A DNA stretch of 64,000 bases from Castanea sativa (lineage: Eukaryota; Streptophyta; Magnoliopsida; Fagales; Fagaceae). Where the stretch lies: assembly GCF_040712315.1 (NCBI RefSeq), contig NC_134013.1:78684001-78748000 (forward strand), given 5' to 3'. The position numbers and the translations under genes were made by a program. Under the pieces are notes generated by a model. The model ran no database searches. It saw only the letters and a program-made list of their open reading frames with translations, and was not told the DNA's origin. Shown here piece by piece: positions 48,321-61,365 of this stretch; the stretch's first letter is position 1; each line of letters opens with the position of its first letter.

Positions 48321-49274
48321 TTCTTTTTATATGGTGATAAAATCCATATAAAAGACTATTTATATCCAATTAGTCAGCAAATAAAGTTGGGCTGTGAATC
48401 ATTTACTGATCAATTAATTAGACTTGATAAAATTAGATTCAAGCCGATCAATACATCGAAACCCAAAGGCGGGTTTGGTATGAATTTGACCCAACTAGGT
48501 ACGTTAAAACTTAAAACACAATTTTGTACTAAACTTATCAAAAATCATTTCACAAAATTTTCTTTATGCGTGTTTTAATTTTGTGTGTGTGAGAATTTTT
48601 AGGACTATTTTCTTATTTTGGCTGTAAATTCTTGAAGTTATTTGACTTTGAATGTTAGTAAGTTGTATTAATCTTGTCATAGATCATAAACATTCTTCTT
48701 TTGGTGCATGGTTGTTAGTGCTGTATGGTACCTACTTAATTGGGAGCAAAAAGATGAGTTTTGTATTGGAGACACTTATGTATAATACGATACATTTGTA
48801 TGTTGTTTGGACCATATTGAATCACTTTATATATGAAATTAGGCCAGGTCTTATATCATTCAATTCATAAACAAGTGAATTTAGTTTGGGCCAATGAAAA
48901 TTTATGAAATTGAGCTAGGTCTTACTGCGTCCAACAACTCTAAAATATAACATTTTTAGGGAGAATAGCTTACAGAGTTACAGTGCATGTACAAAATACA
49001 TTTCTACACATCACGGCACCTTTATGAATATCGTGACTTTTATATTTATTCATAACACTTCAAAAAAACAGTTACATTTTAAAAATAAGTTATTTTTTGT
49101 ATATCAATGCATCTTATTTTATTTAAAAAAAATGCATGTACCTTATGCGACACACATACTTATGTTTTATAAATGTCCATAGATTATTTTAATTATTTTC
49201 TTTCTTAGCAATTGTGTTATTTTATATACTCACAATTTTATTTTTAACTTTCTGCATATGTAGGATATGTTTTA
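48321..49274. other. intergenic DNA
   Basis: No gene seen. AT-rich filler up to the LINE insertion point. Confidence 0.5.
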
Positions 49275-49382
49275 AAACACAAATCCACTTTTTTTTTTAT
49301 TTTAGAATGAACAATGTGATTATATTTAGGAGGCCGGAACGGCATGAACTACAGTAGAAAGATGTGAAAAAACATCCTTTAT

Positions 49383-49790
49383 TCACATTATGTACTCGCT
49401 AACATATCTCGCATGTCTAGAAATTTTATGGGCTAAACTACTACATTGTCTTGGAACATAGCTGAACTCAACTAAGACATACCGTTCTGCTAGCAGCTTT
49501 GCCTCCTCAATCAAGTGTCCGTATTTAGCCAAAGTAGGTACCTCGCACTGCATTGCCTTGATCGCAATTTTAGAGTCTCCCTCGAGAATAATGGAAGTGT
49601 GACCGAGCTCAAGTGCAAGTCTGAGAGCTTTAATAGCTGCTATGATTTCAACTGTGACTATGGAGTGAGGTGGGAGAAACTTGTCTGCCATTGATGCTAG
49701 AACCTGGCCATTCGTATCTCGGACTATAGCAGCTGCACCTGCAAGATTTTCTTCTCAAAAGCATGATCCATCAAAGTTAAACCTTTATGT
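49383..49790 (-). pseudogene. LINE RNase H domain
   Basis: The minus strand reads V-N-F-D-G-S, then A-A-A-I-V-R-D, then V-E-I-I-A-A-I-K-A-L and L-E-G-D-S-K. These provide the D, E and D acidic positions of a plant retroelement RNase H. A stop interrupts the start (after F-D-G-S-C-F). The 103-aa open part ends at 49383. Confidence 0.75.
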
Positions 49791-50400
49791 TCGGCTAAGG
49801 TGGGGGCTTCTAGATGGTCGTTGGGAGGCTAAAATGGATTGGTCTGGGGGTTTTGGGGGTAAGGAGCACACATAATCAGCTCTGTATGACCTTGCCATTT
49901 TCTGGACTTGCTGAACTGGGAAGTGGACCGAGCTTGTTCGCAAGGCATTCCTCCTGTGCCACACCATCCATGCAATGGTTGCGAAGAGTGCCAAGCCTTT
50001 ACCTGCCTCCACGACATATTCCACCAGCTCCTTGAAAGTAACAAAAGCCTTTGTTTCCCGAAAATTCCACTCTGCCTGCTGCTCCCATTCCGTGGAAATT
50101 TGAGAGCAAGACCATATTGCATGCACCACATCTTCAGGTTCAGCCTTGCCGTGTTCACAGCGATCCTCAGTTATGGTCATGCGTTGTTTGAGGTTCACTT
50201 TCGTTGGGATTGCGTTTTTTATGGCTCGCCACAGAAAGTTTCTTATTTTTGATTGAGCATTCAGCCCCCAAACTCTCTTCCATAAGCTATTATCTTTCGG
50301 TTGATAATCATTGTTGTCGAAGCTTTGTGCCTTATATAGAAACAAATAACCAGACTTGACAGTATAGGAACCCGTTGGAGTAAAGGGCCAATACACTCTC
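49785..50400 (-). pseudogene. LINE zf-RVT-like segment
   Basis: It reads Y-T-V-K-S-G-Y, then W-K-R-V-W-G-L-N-A-Q-S-K-I-R-N-F-L-W-R, and C-E-H-G-K-A-E-P-E-D-V-V-H-A-I-W-S-C, the pattern of the zinc-binding region between RT and RNase H in plant LINEs. A frameshift near 50398 separates it from the reverse transcriptase frame. Confidence 0.75.
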
Positions 50401-52098
50401 TTCCACCTGAATGGAGCTCAAAGGAATTGATTCAATCATTGAAATATCCCTTGGTGAGAATAATTTCTGCAATACTTCTGCATTCCACTCATTAGTGATT
50501 GGTTTGATCAAAGAAGATATACACAGATTTTCCAATCCTGGTGCAACCAGAGAAGTCACAAAGGGCAGAAACTCAGAGGGCAGCCACGGGTCTGTCCAAA
50601 CCCAAATACATGTACCATCTCCCACCCTCCATCTCAACCCTTCCATTAGCACACCCCTCCCCTTTAAAATACTCCTCCAAGCATATGACCCTGCTTGTGA
50701 TTGTGGCGCCTCCAAAGTTGATCCATGAGGGAAGAATTTTGGTTTGAAAACTCTATATAACAGTGAGTTTCTATTTTGGAGGAGCCTCCATGCTTGTTTA
50801 GCTAGAAGAGCGTCATTGAACAAAACTACATCCTTAAACCCCATACCACCCTCACTCTTAGGCTTACAAAGTTCACCCCATCTTACCCAATGAATTTTCT
50901 GTTGTTCTCCTCTTTGTCCCCACCAAAATCTCTGAATGAGCCCTTCAATCTCATTACAAAGACCAATAGGAACCTTGAAGCAATTCATGATATAGGTAGG
51001 GATTGCTTGGACAACTGCCTTGATTAGTATTTCTCTACCAGCTTGAGAAATGAGCTTCTCTTTCCACCCTTGTAGTTTCCGCCACACACGCTCCTTAATA
51101 TAATAGAAGCTAGATTTTTTATTTCTTCCTACTAGGTAAGGCAGCCCCAAGTACTTCTCATAATATTGGATCTCGATCATTCCTAAAATATTCTTGATTG
51201 AAGCTCTCCGATCCTCTTCGGTAGACTTGCTAAAAAACACCATGGTTTTAGCCTTATTTATTTGTTGGCCTGAGCTCATCTTATAAACTTGCAAAACTTC
51301 CAACACTTTTTGGCACTCCTTTGCATTAGATCTGCAAAACAGCAAGCTATTATATGCAAATAAAAGATGGGTTAGTGATGGGCTTCTCCTACACAAGGAA
51401 AAACCATGAATATCTCCTCTCAAGGCTGATTGGGTGATTAAGCCATGAAGCCCTTCAGTGCATAGGAGAAACAAGAATAGAGAAAGGGGATTGCCTTGTC
51501 TTATGCCCTTTGTTGGTCTAATAGAACCCGTAGGAATACCATTGATGAGAATAGAGTATGAGACTGTGGATACACAAAGCATCATGAAAGTGATCCATTT
51601 TTCATTGAATCCCAATTTTCTCATAATTTCCTCTAAGAAAGCCCACTCCACTCGGTCGTAAGTCTTGCTTATATCTAATTTAAGCGCCATGTAGCCATCT
51701 TTTTCAGAATTATGGTTTTGCATGCAATGAAGGGACTCAAAAGCAATAAGGATATTGTTTGTTATCAAACGGTCCTTTGCGAAGGCGCTTTGGTGCTTGG
51801 TAATGATTTTAGGGAGAATCTTCTTCAACCTGTTAGCTAGTACTTTTGAGAATATTTTGTACAACACATTACATAAACTTATGGAGCAAAAATCAAAGAC
51901 CAATTCAGGGTTTTTAACTTTTGGAATCAAGGTGATAAATGTGTGATTAAGGTGTTCAGGTAGTGTGGCCGAATTTAAGAAGGATAAAACTGAGGATGAG
52001 ATTTCCTTACCCACCAAATCCCAAAAGTGTTGGAAGAAGAGTGGTGGCATGCTATCCAAACCTGAAGACCTTAATGGCGCCATTTGATTAAGTGCTTA
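50398..52098 (-). pseudogene. LINE reverse transcriptase
   Basis: The open stretch shows [23 protein letters not shown] and [10 protein letters not shown]. The family norms are R-Q-G-D-P-L-S and F-A-D-D. Here the two catalytic aspartates are Y-N, so the enzyme would be inactive. A single in-frame TAA at 52096-52098 separates it from the endonuclease part. Confidence 0.9.
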
Positions 52099-53330
52099 TT
52101 GTATTTCACACTTTTTAAAATCTGCCACTAATTGCCTGTTCATGTCTTCGATCACAATGGCCTCTATTGCCTCCATTGCCAACTTGAGCTGGCATGAATT
52201 AGATGAGGAGTAGAGGTTGCTGTAGAAATCAGTCACCTCTCTAGCTATCACCCTTGGATCCGTACACCACTGCCCCAAAGAATGTTTTATTCCATTAATT
52301 TTGTTCTTCTGGTGACGTGTAGCTCTATTGTGGAAATACTTCGAATTTTTGTCTCCATGGACAGCCCATAAAGAATGAGAACACTGGAACCACATCCTTG
52401 TCTCCTTATCAAAAAGATCATTCACCTCACTCCTAGGCATCCGAGCCTGAAAATTAACACCTGTGTTGAGTGCATCCAATTTGGCCTGTGCAAGTAGTTT
52501 TTGCTTGTGTTGTAATTCCTTTCGGATACTACCAAAGTGTTTGCTGCTCCATTTTTTCAAGGCCACGCCATAATCATCGATTTTGGAAACAATACCTGAA
52601 GCATGATTGTTGAACCTCTGTTTTCCCCATTCGGATTTGACAGTGTCTGAGCAACCTTTTTCAGTGAGCCACATTTCCTCGAACCGAAATGGTTTATTTG
52701 GTATAGTTGAATCTATAATCTCAGGTAGGATCAGAAGGGGTGAATGGTCTGAAGTGCTGCAACTCAAATGGTGAACGGTGGACCCTCCAAATCTGGTTAA
52801 CCATTCATTATTGGCCAAGATTCTGTCTAATCTCTCCCAAATCAAATGCCCATCTCTGAAAAAAAATTTCCAAGTAAATGGATTGCCTCTGAACCCCATA
52901 TCAATGAACCCACACGCATCAATTGCTTCACGGAAGAGCTGCATTTGTGCATGGCTTCGATTGGTTCAACCTTTCTTCTCCGAACCCCTCACGATCTCAT
53001 TAAAGTCTCTTGAGTATAACCAAGGCAGATTGAATTGGGAATTTAGCTGTCGAAGTAAGTCCCATGATTCATACTTTTTATGAGTGATCGGTTTGCCATA
53101 GAATCCAGTGAACCTCCAGGCACCTTCTCTACCCTTATCGATGATGCAATCAATGTGGTTCTTTGATTTTTTTTAGCCTTGCTTCATCCGTCCATGTTTC
53201 AGCTATAAACATGATGAAGGGATCTTATGCCCAGGTTAAATCACCAAGCTCCTTCTCTGTTACTGGGTTTCCAAGCCCGTGACAGTTCCATACTAAGAGA
53301 CTCATGGTTCTTGGTGGGGCTGCTGTGCAG
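52099..53330 (-). pseudogene. LINE AP-type endonuclease
   Basis: The N-terminal part reads W-N-C-H-G-L-G-N-P near 53295, followed by F-I-A-E-T-W-T-D-E-A-R. The C-terminal part reads R-D-F-N-E-I-V-R-G-S-E-K-K-G, a stop (TGA at about 52967, where Gly is usual), then D-R-I-L-A-N-N-E-W and S-D-H-S-P-L. The S-D-H motif is the conserved end of the exonuclease/endonuclease/phosphatase domain. Confidence 0.85.
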
Positions 53331-53559
53331 CCTCCATCATTGAACTTTAGGATGATTGGTCACTCTGAATCTGTATCCGTTTGCAAGGAAAATTGAGGAT
53401 AGCTTCCATGCACGTACTCTGTTTCCTCTTCCTTTCTGTTTCAACAAGAATTGTAGCTTCATTCGGGCTAGGTTAACGCATAATACGTTTCCATGACCTA
53501 ATATTTTTTGGCCGCTCCCCCCTCTCTACCGTTGATGGAGTTAATTGGTTATGATCCAA

Positions 53560-54823
53560 ATTAGTTGTCAAGTAATGCTCATGTGTTGAGGCGGCTAGGG
53601 TTATCACCAAAGTGTTTGATTTTTTTTTCCACTACTACTGTTTCTACGGGATTTGCATTCAATGTTGGATTTGTATTCAAAAATCCGAAGTTAAGCACTT
53701 TATCCGTTTCCATATCTGAACTTTCAAGTATTCGGCTGTCATCATCAGTTGCATGATCAATCACGCCATCTGCTGCATGTAAATCCGAATAATTACTCCC
53801 AAAATTTGGCATAATTATTTCCTTAAATTTCGTGGTGGATTGAGTACTATTTTGACTCTCAAGCGTAACTCTTTCCTTCCCTATACTTCGTTGAGCATTA
53901 AAGTGTATAATGGTCTCTTTATTCAAACTTGTCTCTAACACCTCACAATTCGTAACGGATTCCACCACTGGCGGCATCGTGGTTGCGTTTGCTTTCGCTG
54001 TGGCCTGAGCATCCTCCCCCCCTCACTTTCTCCACTGACATTTTTGACTCATGTTCTCAAAAAAACCCGGAACATAAATGACATCTTTGTCGGCAGTTTT
54101 GAAAGGAGGAGTGTGCAGATATGGACCGAATTGCTGCTGCTACTCCGTCGACAGTGTACCATTGCTCTCCATCCAGATATCGCGGTCCCTGTCATTATGA
54201 TCCAAGCGACCACACCAATAACATATGCTTGGTAGTCGTTCATACATAAAATTAATCCAAGTTTTGTCTCCTTTCGGTAGTGTGATAACTCGTCCTTTGC
54301 ATAGTGGATTAGTGATATCAATCATCACCCTTACTCTAAAGAAACTACCACCATCTTCATCCACCGCTCCAGTTGAATTTTGTACATCCCCCACTATTTC
54401 TCATAAACTATCGGCCACTCTACGTGTTAGGAAGCTAACCGGGATGTTGTGCACTTGCACCCAAAAATGAACTTTTACAGAGTTAATTTCTTGCACTGGA
54501 ACATCACTTGCATATCTTTGCAGAACTATCAGATGCTTATCAAAGCTCCACAGTTGGCTCTTGAGAATTTCGTCAACTTCCTCCAGGTTATTGAATACAA
54601 ACAAGACTATGTTGTTGCCCTGATTGCGGATCATAAACCCAATGTTCGTTCACCACAATTGCTTGAATGTTCTTGCCACTGCCTCCATTTGAAGAAAATA
54701 AGAGGTTAAGAATTTTGCCGCTATGATGAACTTGCCTCTTCTATGATCTTCAAGAAGGGCATATCCTAACCTTTCCTTCTCAAATAATGATAGGTTATTC
54801 CCGCTCATAGTCAATTGCTCCAT
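53560..54823 (-). pseudogene. LINE ORF1 (DUF4283 and CCHC type)
   Basis: An ATG at 54823 opens M-E-Q-L-T-M-S-G. Later pieces in shifting frames read V-L-Q-R-Y, W-V-Q-V-H-N-I-P, and K-G-D-K-T-W-I-N-F-M-Y-E-R-L-P, then C-Y-W-C-G-R-L-D-H. These are the DUF4283-like and CCHC-type knuckle regions of plant LINE ORF1. The last Cys of the knuckle is replaced (D-R-D-R-D). Several frameshifts and stops are present. Confidence 0.75.
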
Positions 54824-54876
54824 ATTTCCCCTAAAAAAGTGCACGGGCTGGATTAAGAGGAGAGAAATTTAAGAAA

Positions 54877-56689
54877 GACGTAAATGCGCTTTTAGTCCCT
54901 ACATTTTGCACTTTTTTCTATTTTAGTCCTTACATTTTATTTTTACCATTTTTAGTCCCTAAACTAATTAACGCTTGACATTTAGATCCTTTCCGTCACT
55001 CAACTAATGGCAAAAGCTGACGTGGCAAACGGAGTACACTATTAACACAGTAAATGCTGACGTGTTCATCAAACTAATATTAAAAAATGCTAAATCAGCA
55101 TCCACTTTAGCTTCCACATCAGCATCTGTCCTTAAAAAATAAGTTTATCAATTTTAAAAATTATAAAAAACAAAAAAACATAATTAAAAACAAAAAAATG
55201 GTGGAACTTAGATCTGTTATGTTTGTGCTAGTTTCTTTCTTCTTTATTTTTCTTCTTCTTCCCCAGATATCTCTCAGTTTCTCTGCCTCCCTTTCTTTCT
55301 TTAGTCTTCTTTATTTCTTCCTCTTTTTCTTCTTTCTCCCTCTATCTTGGTGTGTAGATCTTCCTTGTCAACCAAACACAAAAGCAACAAACACAAACCC
55401 AACAACTGATTTTTCTTGTTAACCAAACACAAACCCCACCCATCATCGAAACTAGCCGGCGACTGAAGCCTTAGAGCCACCTACTCCTCCTCGTCCCCAG
55501 CCGACCACTCCAACTCGATCCGAAACCCTAGCTCCTGATCTTGCGCCACTATCGACGACGCCAAAGACGATTGCGACGTCGAGCCCATCGTCATCGATGA
55601 CGACGACGACGACGACGAAGCGGAGGAAGATGAAGACATGCGGCCGGGACTCTCCACGGGCTCTTCCTTGCCGTAGCTCAGAGCGAGGTGGAAGATCTCC
55701 GAAGGTCACTTCGAGCATAATCCCCAAGACATTATGCGAATCCGGATTGGAGATTTAGGGTTTCGACGACACGATCTAATCGGACGACGGGGAATTAAGG
55801 AGCCAGTGGAGTCGCATTTTTTTTTTCTTGGGATTAGAATGTGAAGATGATGATCATTGTAGAGAAGAGGAATTTGGAGAGAAAGGAATGGAGGAAATTT
55901 AGGGTTAGGGATTTAAGAGAGAAAGAGTCAGAGACGATGGAGTTGATTAGTTTTTTTTTTTTGGGTTTGTGTTCTTAGATCTGGGTTTGTATAAGAGTAT
56001 CTTAATTTTCCTTAAAACCAATCTAAGTTCAAGGATGGAGTTCTTCACTACCTTGAGTCCATTGGTTGCCACGGTTTGTGTGTGTTTTTGTGTTTATGTT
56101 TTTGTGTTTGGTTGACAAGAAATGGCAAGAAAATGTTAGAAAAATTGGGTGTGTGTTGTTATATTTAAATTTGGGTTTGTGTTCATTGTGTTATTGTTGA
56201 AGATGAACACAGATTTAAATTTATGTAATTTTTGAATTTTAATTCTGTTGTTGTTTTTTTTAAATTGATAAATTAATTAATTTTTTTATTTTAATGTTTG
56301 TTTTTAATTTAATGAATTAATGTTTGTGATTATATTATTTGCTCTTTGATTCTAGGTTTGATGTGGATGCTGGTTTATTTCTTGATTTAAGAAGAAGATT
56401 GAAGAACAAGGTCTTATGTTCTTGGATTTGTAATTTTTTGTTTTTAATTTTTTTTATTTAATTAAAATTAATTTAGATGTTGATTTGGCCATTTTTAATG
56501 CCAAAATAGAATTTTTAATTATTATTTTACTGTGCCGTCAGCCACGTCAGCATTTTCTGTTAGTTGGGTGACGGTAAGGACTTGAATGTCACACATTAAT
56601 TGGTTTAGGGACTAAAAGTGGTAAAATAAAAATGTATGGACCGAAATGGAAAAAAGTCAAAATGTAAGGACTAAAAGTACATTTATGCC
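54877..56689. mobile_element. Mutator-like element nested in LINE 5' leader
   Basis: The ends GACGTAAATGCGCTTTTAGT and the complement of ACTAAAAGTACATTTATGCC begin inverted arms of at least 150 bp, including TGACGTGGC/GCCACGTCA. The flanks TTTAAGAAA (54868-54876) and TTCAAGAAA (56690-56698) agree at 8 of 9 positions, a 9-bp Mutator-type duplication. The interior (about 55200-55800) contains a CT-rich leader-like part and a GC-rich, GAC-repeat-bearing block, possibly a captured gene end. No transposase was seen. It lies about 50 bp upstream of LINE ORF1. Confidence 0.8.
55440..55760 (+). other. GC-rich coding-like insert inside the Mutator-like element
   Basis: Base composition rises sharply against the surrounding AT-rich arms. 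One plus-strand frame reads D-A-K-D-D-C-D-V-E-P-I-V-I, then an Asp run, then E-A-E-E-D-E-D-M-R-P-G. It looks like an acidic coding fragment acquired by the element, but the source gene is not recognised and the frame is short. Confidence 0.4.
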
Positions 56690-57000
56690 TTCAAGAAAAC
56701 TGTTTCCCAAAACCCCACAAGAAAAAATACCACTAGCTCAAGAAGTATACTTGATACTCATGGAGGACAAAGACAAACTTTCCTTCAAAGAAAAGACAGA
56801 ACTTTTACAGCCTAAGCGAAGTAAGGGGAGCTTACTTTCTTAGCGACTGAGAGACTTTTTGTTTATCAATAGTAAGTTTGAAGTTAGCACATTTTGTAGC
56901 TAGATATTCAACATTCATTTCTTTTTAAATGTCTAGATAAAAGAGAGAGATTTGAACCCTAAACATCTTTATTAATAGCACGCTAAACACAAATCCACTT

Positions 57001-57503
57001 TGTTTCTTCCATATCACAATCTACACAAATACTTTTAACAGTTGCTACCGCTGACATTAGGGGAAAGTATGGGTGTAGAACATTAAATGCATTGACAATG
57101 TTAAGTTATTGCAAGATATGTTATATTTCTAGCTAAATGATTCATAGTTGTCAACTAAGAAGGATTTAGAGTCCTAGTGAACTTGAACAGCCAACATAGA
57201 GGCTGTGTTTCAACCTAAAATACTAGTCACCAAAAATTGTGTCGAGCATGAAGTTTTGTGTGTTTAGAGTTTAGATTATGAGTAAAAACTAAAAATCTTG
57301 AAAACTTCAATAGAAGAAAATGCGGATTACAAGTAATAACTAATAAATATTATTGTTGTATTTTTTTTGCTAATAATATTATTGTTGTATTTAACTTTAA
57401 ATAAAAAAATAATAATCATGCATTCTTATATTTTATTTAACATAAATCAGTTAAAACATACAAATGATGATTAGAAATCTATGCACAAAATTGATTAAGG
57501 AAA
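57001..57503. other. intergenic / 3' flank of GT47 gene
   Basis: No gene. The right part is the likely 3' UTR of the glycosyltransferase gene. Confidence 0.45.
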
Positions 57504-60500
57504 TTATTGCAGCCTAATGTTAAGTCTTCTAAGCCAAACTGAGTGAAGCAACATATGAAAAACATCAAATGGCTTAGCCGGTCGATTCAGCTCAAAATGC
57601 CTTTGCACTTTTGTCACCCTCTTCTGCATTTTCAAGTACTTGCTGTTTGAAATGCCTTTCAAAATTGTCTTAATCTCTGGTATTCTCTTTGATGGAATAT
57701 GCAGTGAAAACTTGCTCCAATCAAGAACATCACTAAAGGGTAACACATAATAATCAGAAATAATCACTGGAACACACTCTGCAAAAATTGCCTCAACCAA
57801 TCTTGGGCTTGCCACTTCGAACCCACTTGGGCACAAGCAAAACTTGCTTTGTCCCATAAGTTTACCATAGCTTTGGTTCTTGGGAAGGTACTCATGGACT
57901 CGAACTTCATCATCTTTGTCCTTCCAATACTCCAATAAAACATTCCTTATGTTTCCATGAGCCCCTCCTGCAAAGAATGCAAGGATAGAACGCTTATTAG
58001 GGGCTAGGCCAAGGTTGCGAGGTGGGCTGAGCTTAAAGGGTTCCAAGTTAAATTCCGGTAATGAGACATCCCTTCTTGGTTGGAATCCTTCTGAGGTGTT
58101 GGCATTGCATAGTACTCTCATGAAATTCTTAAAAAGTTTAGGATCATCTTTTGATACTTCTGGTCCCTGGAATATCAAGAAGAAGATGTGCTACTAGATA
58201 AATATGTAATCTAGTATTTGATTAACATTTGGATGATTTATGTTTATAACTCTCAAGGGATAGAGAAAAGCTTTCTATGCTAATTTGATAGAAAAGTGAG
58301 ACAGACTATTAGTTAAAAGTTGAAGTAGAAAAACAATTCGAAAACTAAAAATTGAACTAAAATGGACCAAATCTTCAACCTAGATGAGCTACTTCTTTGT
58401 AGATAGAGGATGGATTTAGGTGGATTCAAAAGTGTACTTGTGTTTCACTATTCCAATGATCAAATCAAGTTGAAAGTGGAGTTGATTAGAGAGTGAATGA
58501 AACTAGTTTATTAGTATAATAAGATATCACATTGGGTACGTTAAATCATATGGTGAGTACTAAGTCTTTATTTCACCAATAATTCATAGGCCTTTCCTAT
58601 TATGGAAGTCAAATCCAAAACTTAGTGCCCACAAAACTGTTTGAGAGTGTGCTAATCTTATTCCAAATAAGTTGTAAGTGTAATATAGCCTGATAACAAA
58701 TTAACAATATATTAAATTCTTATAGTCTTTTATACATCTCGCTATTTGAGCCCCAGTGAGATTATGGCCACAAATCTTACTTCTAAGCTTAGAGTTTTTG
58801 AATTTTGAATTGAACCAACCCAAGACCAAATCACAAACTCAAATTGAAGTATTGAACATCCGGACTTTGGGCAGGCTTTTGCTCTAATTAGAACCAACCA
58901 AATTTTTTTTATTAAAAAATAAATTCATAAGATATATAAAATAAAAGAGACTTAGCTAAAGATGCTAAAAAAATATGCATGATTTGTAAAATATATATTA
59001 CCCAATCATGACAAGAGACGAAAAAATGGTCCGCTCCACTGCTTCTATTCCAATATGGGTATCTATTTGCTACAGTATAGATGTAATCAGAGACGATCCG
59101 GACTAGTCGATCACGAGCGTAGTTTGTGATAGGCAGGTAGATGTACTCAACAATGTATGTAACACTTATGGGTAGGAAGAATACATGGGCCTCATCAGGA
59201 TGGCGGGCCATGAATGTGCTCTTCCCACTTTCCATTTCATCAATAAAATGACCTTCAATAGAGTAGATGTGTTTAGTGGGTCCATCATGGACCAAGGGTT
59301 GCTCTCCTTCCTTGTAAGCCCACACTTTGAATCTCTTCACCATTTCTTTATGACTCCTGGTCAGCCAAAATCATGAGAATTAAGTAAACAAAATTGTTAT
59401 TTCTCTTGTATAAACACAACTCATTTAATAGTTATATCAAAATCTCTCAACTTCAACACAATTTTTTCCCCTCTAAATGGGTTAGCACAACATGACCCAC
59501 ATCACTTGTTTAAAAAGTTGGTCATATTAGATTGACACAAACATGATTCATTTCAATCAAGTTATGTTGCACTAACACGGACACAACCTATTTCAACCCA
59601 TTTAAAACCATAACTTAAATCACTAACATATTCTTATATTTTATAAGCACATTAAGTATAATAATCATAAACAAAAAAAAAATCATATTAAAGTATTGGT
59701 AACATAGAATCTAAAATTTCATAATTCAACCTAATGAAGTACCATTGAATTTAGAAATATATAATTTTACAAAAATAAAATGAAAATGAGATTTTTTTTC
59801 CTTTGTTTTGGATAAAAGGATTAAATACTTTAGGGTTTAAATGAAAAATTTTGAATATAATCAATACAATTCTTTTATTTAGTCAATTTTAAATTTAATA
59901 TTCAAATTTATGTTAGATAAAAATGACATTTAGAAAATTAGAAATATATGTTAAATGATTCCATGTCAAAATAGATTTGACATGAACGATGAATTGAATT
60001 AACCTATTTATTAATCATAAGTGGGTTCACTCATTTTGACATAAAATCATTTATATCAAATACAAATCCATAAAGAATCCCCATAAAAAGGGAAAAAATC
60101 CATAAAGAATTGAACGTGCGTGTAGCGTTTGTAAATAATGTCAAACATTACCACTCTTAAAAAAAGAAAAGGTAAAAAAATTAATTTCTATAATCTAACT
60201 TACATGATCCATCCTATGATTTACTTCTACTAATTAAAATACAATTTTTTCCTGACACATTTATACTCTTCTAGTAATATTTAGTGTCTATTTGATATTA
60301 GTTTATAAGCTCAGCTTTTAGTTTTTAGTATTTTAAAACTTTTTTATCATTTTTTTAATTTTTTTTCAAAGTACAAGTATACTTTAACATACTTTCAAAA
60401 AAAAATTTCAGCAAAAAGCTAGATAATCTATTTCCAAATGGATAGTTAATTAGTATAACGTTAGAAGCCTAGATATAAATCTCATTAGTAATATTTAGTA

Positions 60501-61303
60501 CATATCTACTAATATTTTATTTTATTATTAATTTTTAAGTTGTGCAAGACTTAGAAATTGTTACACACATACACCAAGATAAGTTTGAATCAAATTACAT
60601 AAAAGGGCATACACAAATATATCATGTAAAGTGTATATTTTAGGTAAAAATGTGGTTAATATTTGCTACTTTGGGAGAAAATGTACAATTCTTATTACTA
60701 CAATGTACACTTTACATGAATAGTGCAACATAAATATAGTTTTTTTACCTTTTTCATAGAATAAAATTTAACATGCATATGAAAAACAAAATATATAATT
60801 CAACGCTTGGATTTTTTAAATATTATTATTATATAATGTAGTTTAGTATCATAATTAAATACACTAATGCTCTATTTGTTTTCACATTAACATTTTTAAA
60901 ACAATGAGTACTTGTGGGGTGCAAGGGGCAAGAGTCAGGTTCAAGTCTTTAAGAAAAAGCTTAACACATATATATATTTAGATTAGGTTAGAGTAAAATT
61001 TTTATTTTGTATATAAAAAATAAAAAAAAACAAGGAATCATTCTCTATAAAGTATTTTTTAGAAAATTATCTTACTTTCATATATTTGGTAGCAACCTTA
61101 AATTGAGTTGGAAATATAAAGTTGTTTTTAGAAAATTTTAATAGAAAACAACCCTATCTTATGTCTAACTAAATAAGAGAAATAAAGAGATAGATTTTTT
61201 ATGATTCATTTTTTTATGATATTACCAAATATAGAAAAATGCAAAAATTTATCGTTACATAAAGTTTTATATTAATACAAAAGAAGAATAACTCAATTCT
61301 AAC

Positions 61304-61365
<62 letters not shown>

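Larger units (their letters stand above)
49275..57000 (-). mobile_element. full-length L1-type LINE with RNase H, including TSDs
   Basis: The 16-bp direct repeat AAACACAAATCCACTT occurs at 49275-49290 and 56985-57000. The left copy runs straight into a T run (poly-A tail on minus). Between them, read on the minus strand, lie in order a 5' leader, ORF1 with a CCHC knuckle, an endonuclease, a reverse transcriptase, a zf-RVT-like segment and an RNase H. This is the layout of plant L1-type LINEs. Subtracting the nested Mutator-like element leaves about 5.9 kb, a normal full length. Stops, frameshifts and catalytic-site changes make it inactive. Part of the outermost 5' end (56.94-56.98 kb) resembles another repeat, so the exact 5' boundary rests on the target duplication. 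Confidence 0.85.

Noticed and set aside
49681..50747. Several plus-strand frames opposite the LINE
   Set aside because: They are shadows of the minus-strand LINE coding frames.
61307..61359. Possible origin or promoter from the long (TA)n run
   Set aside because: A simple microsatellite within an intron with no other supporting signal.
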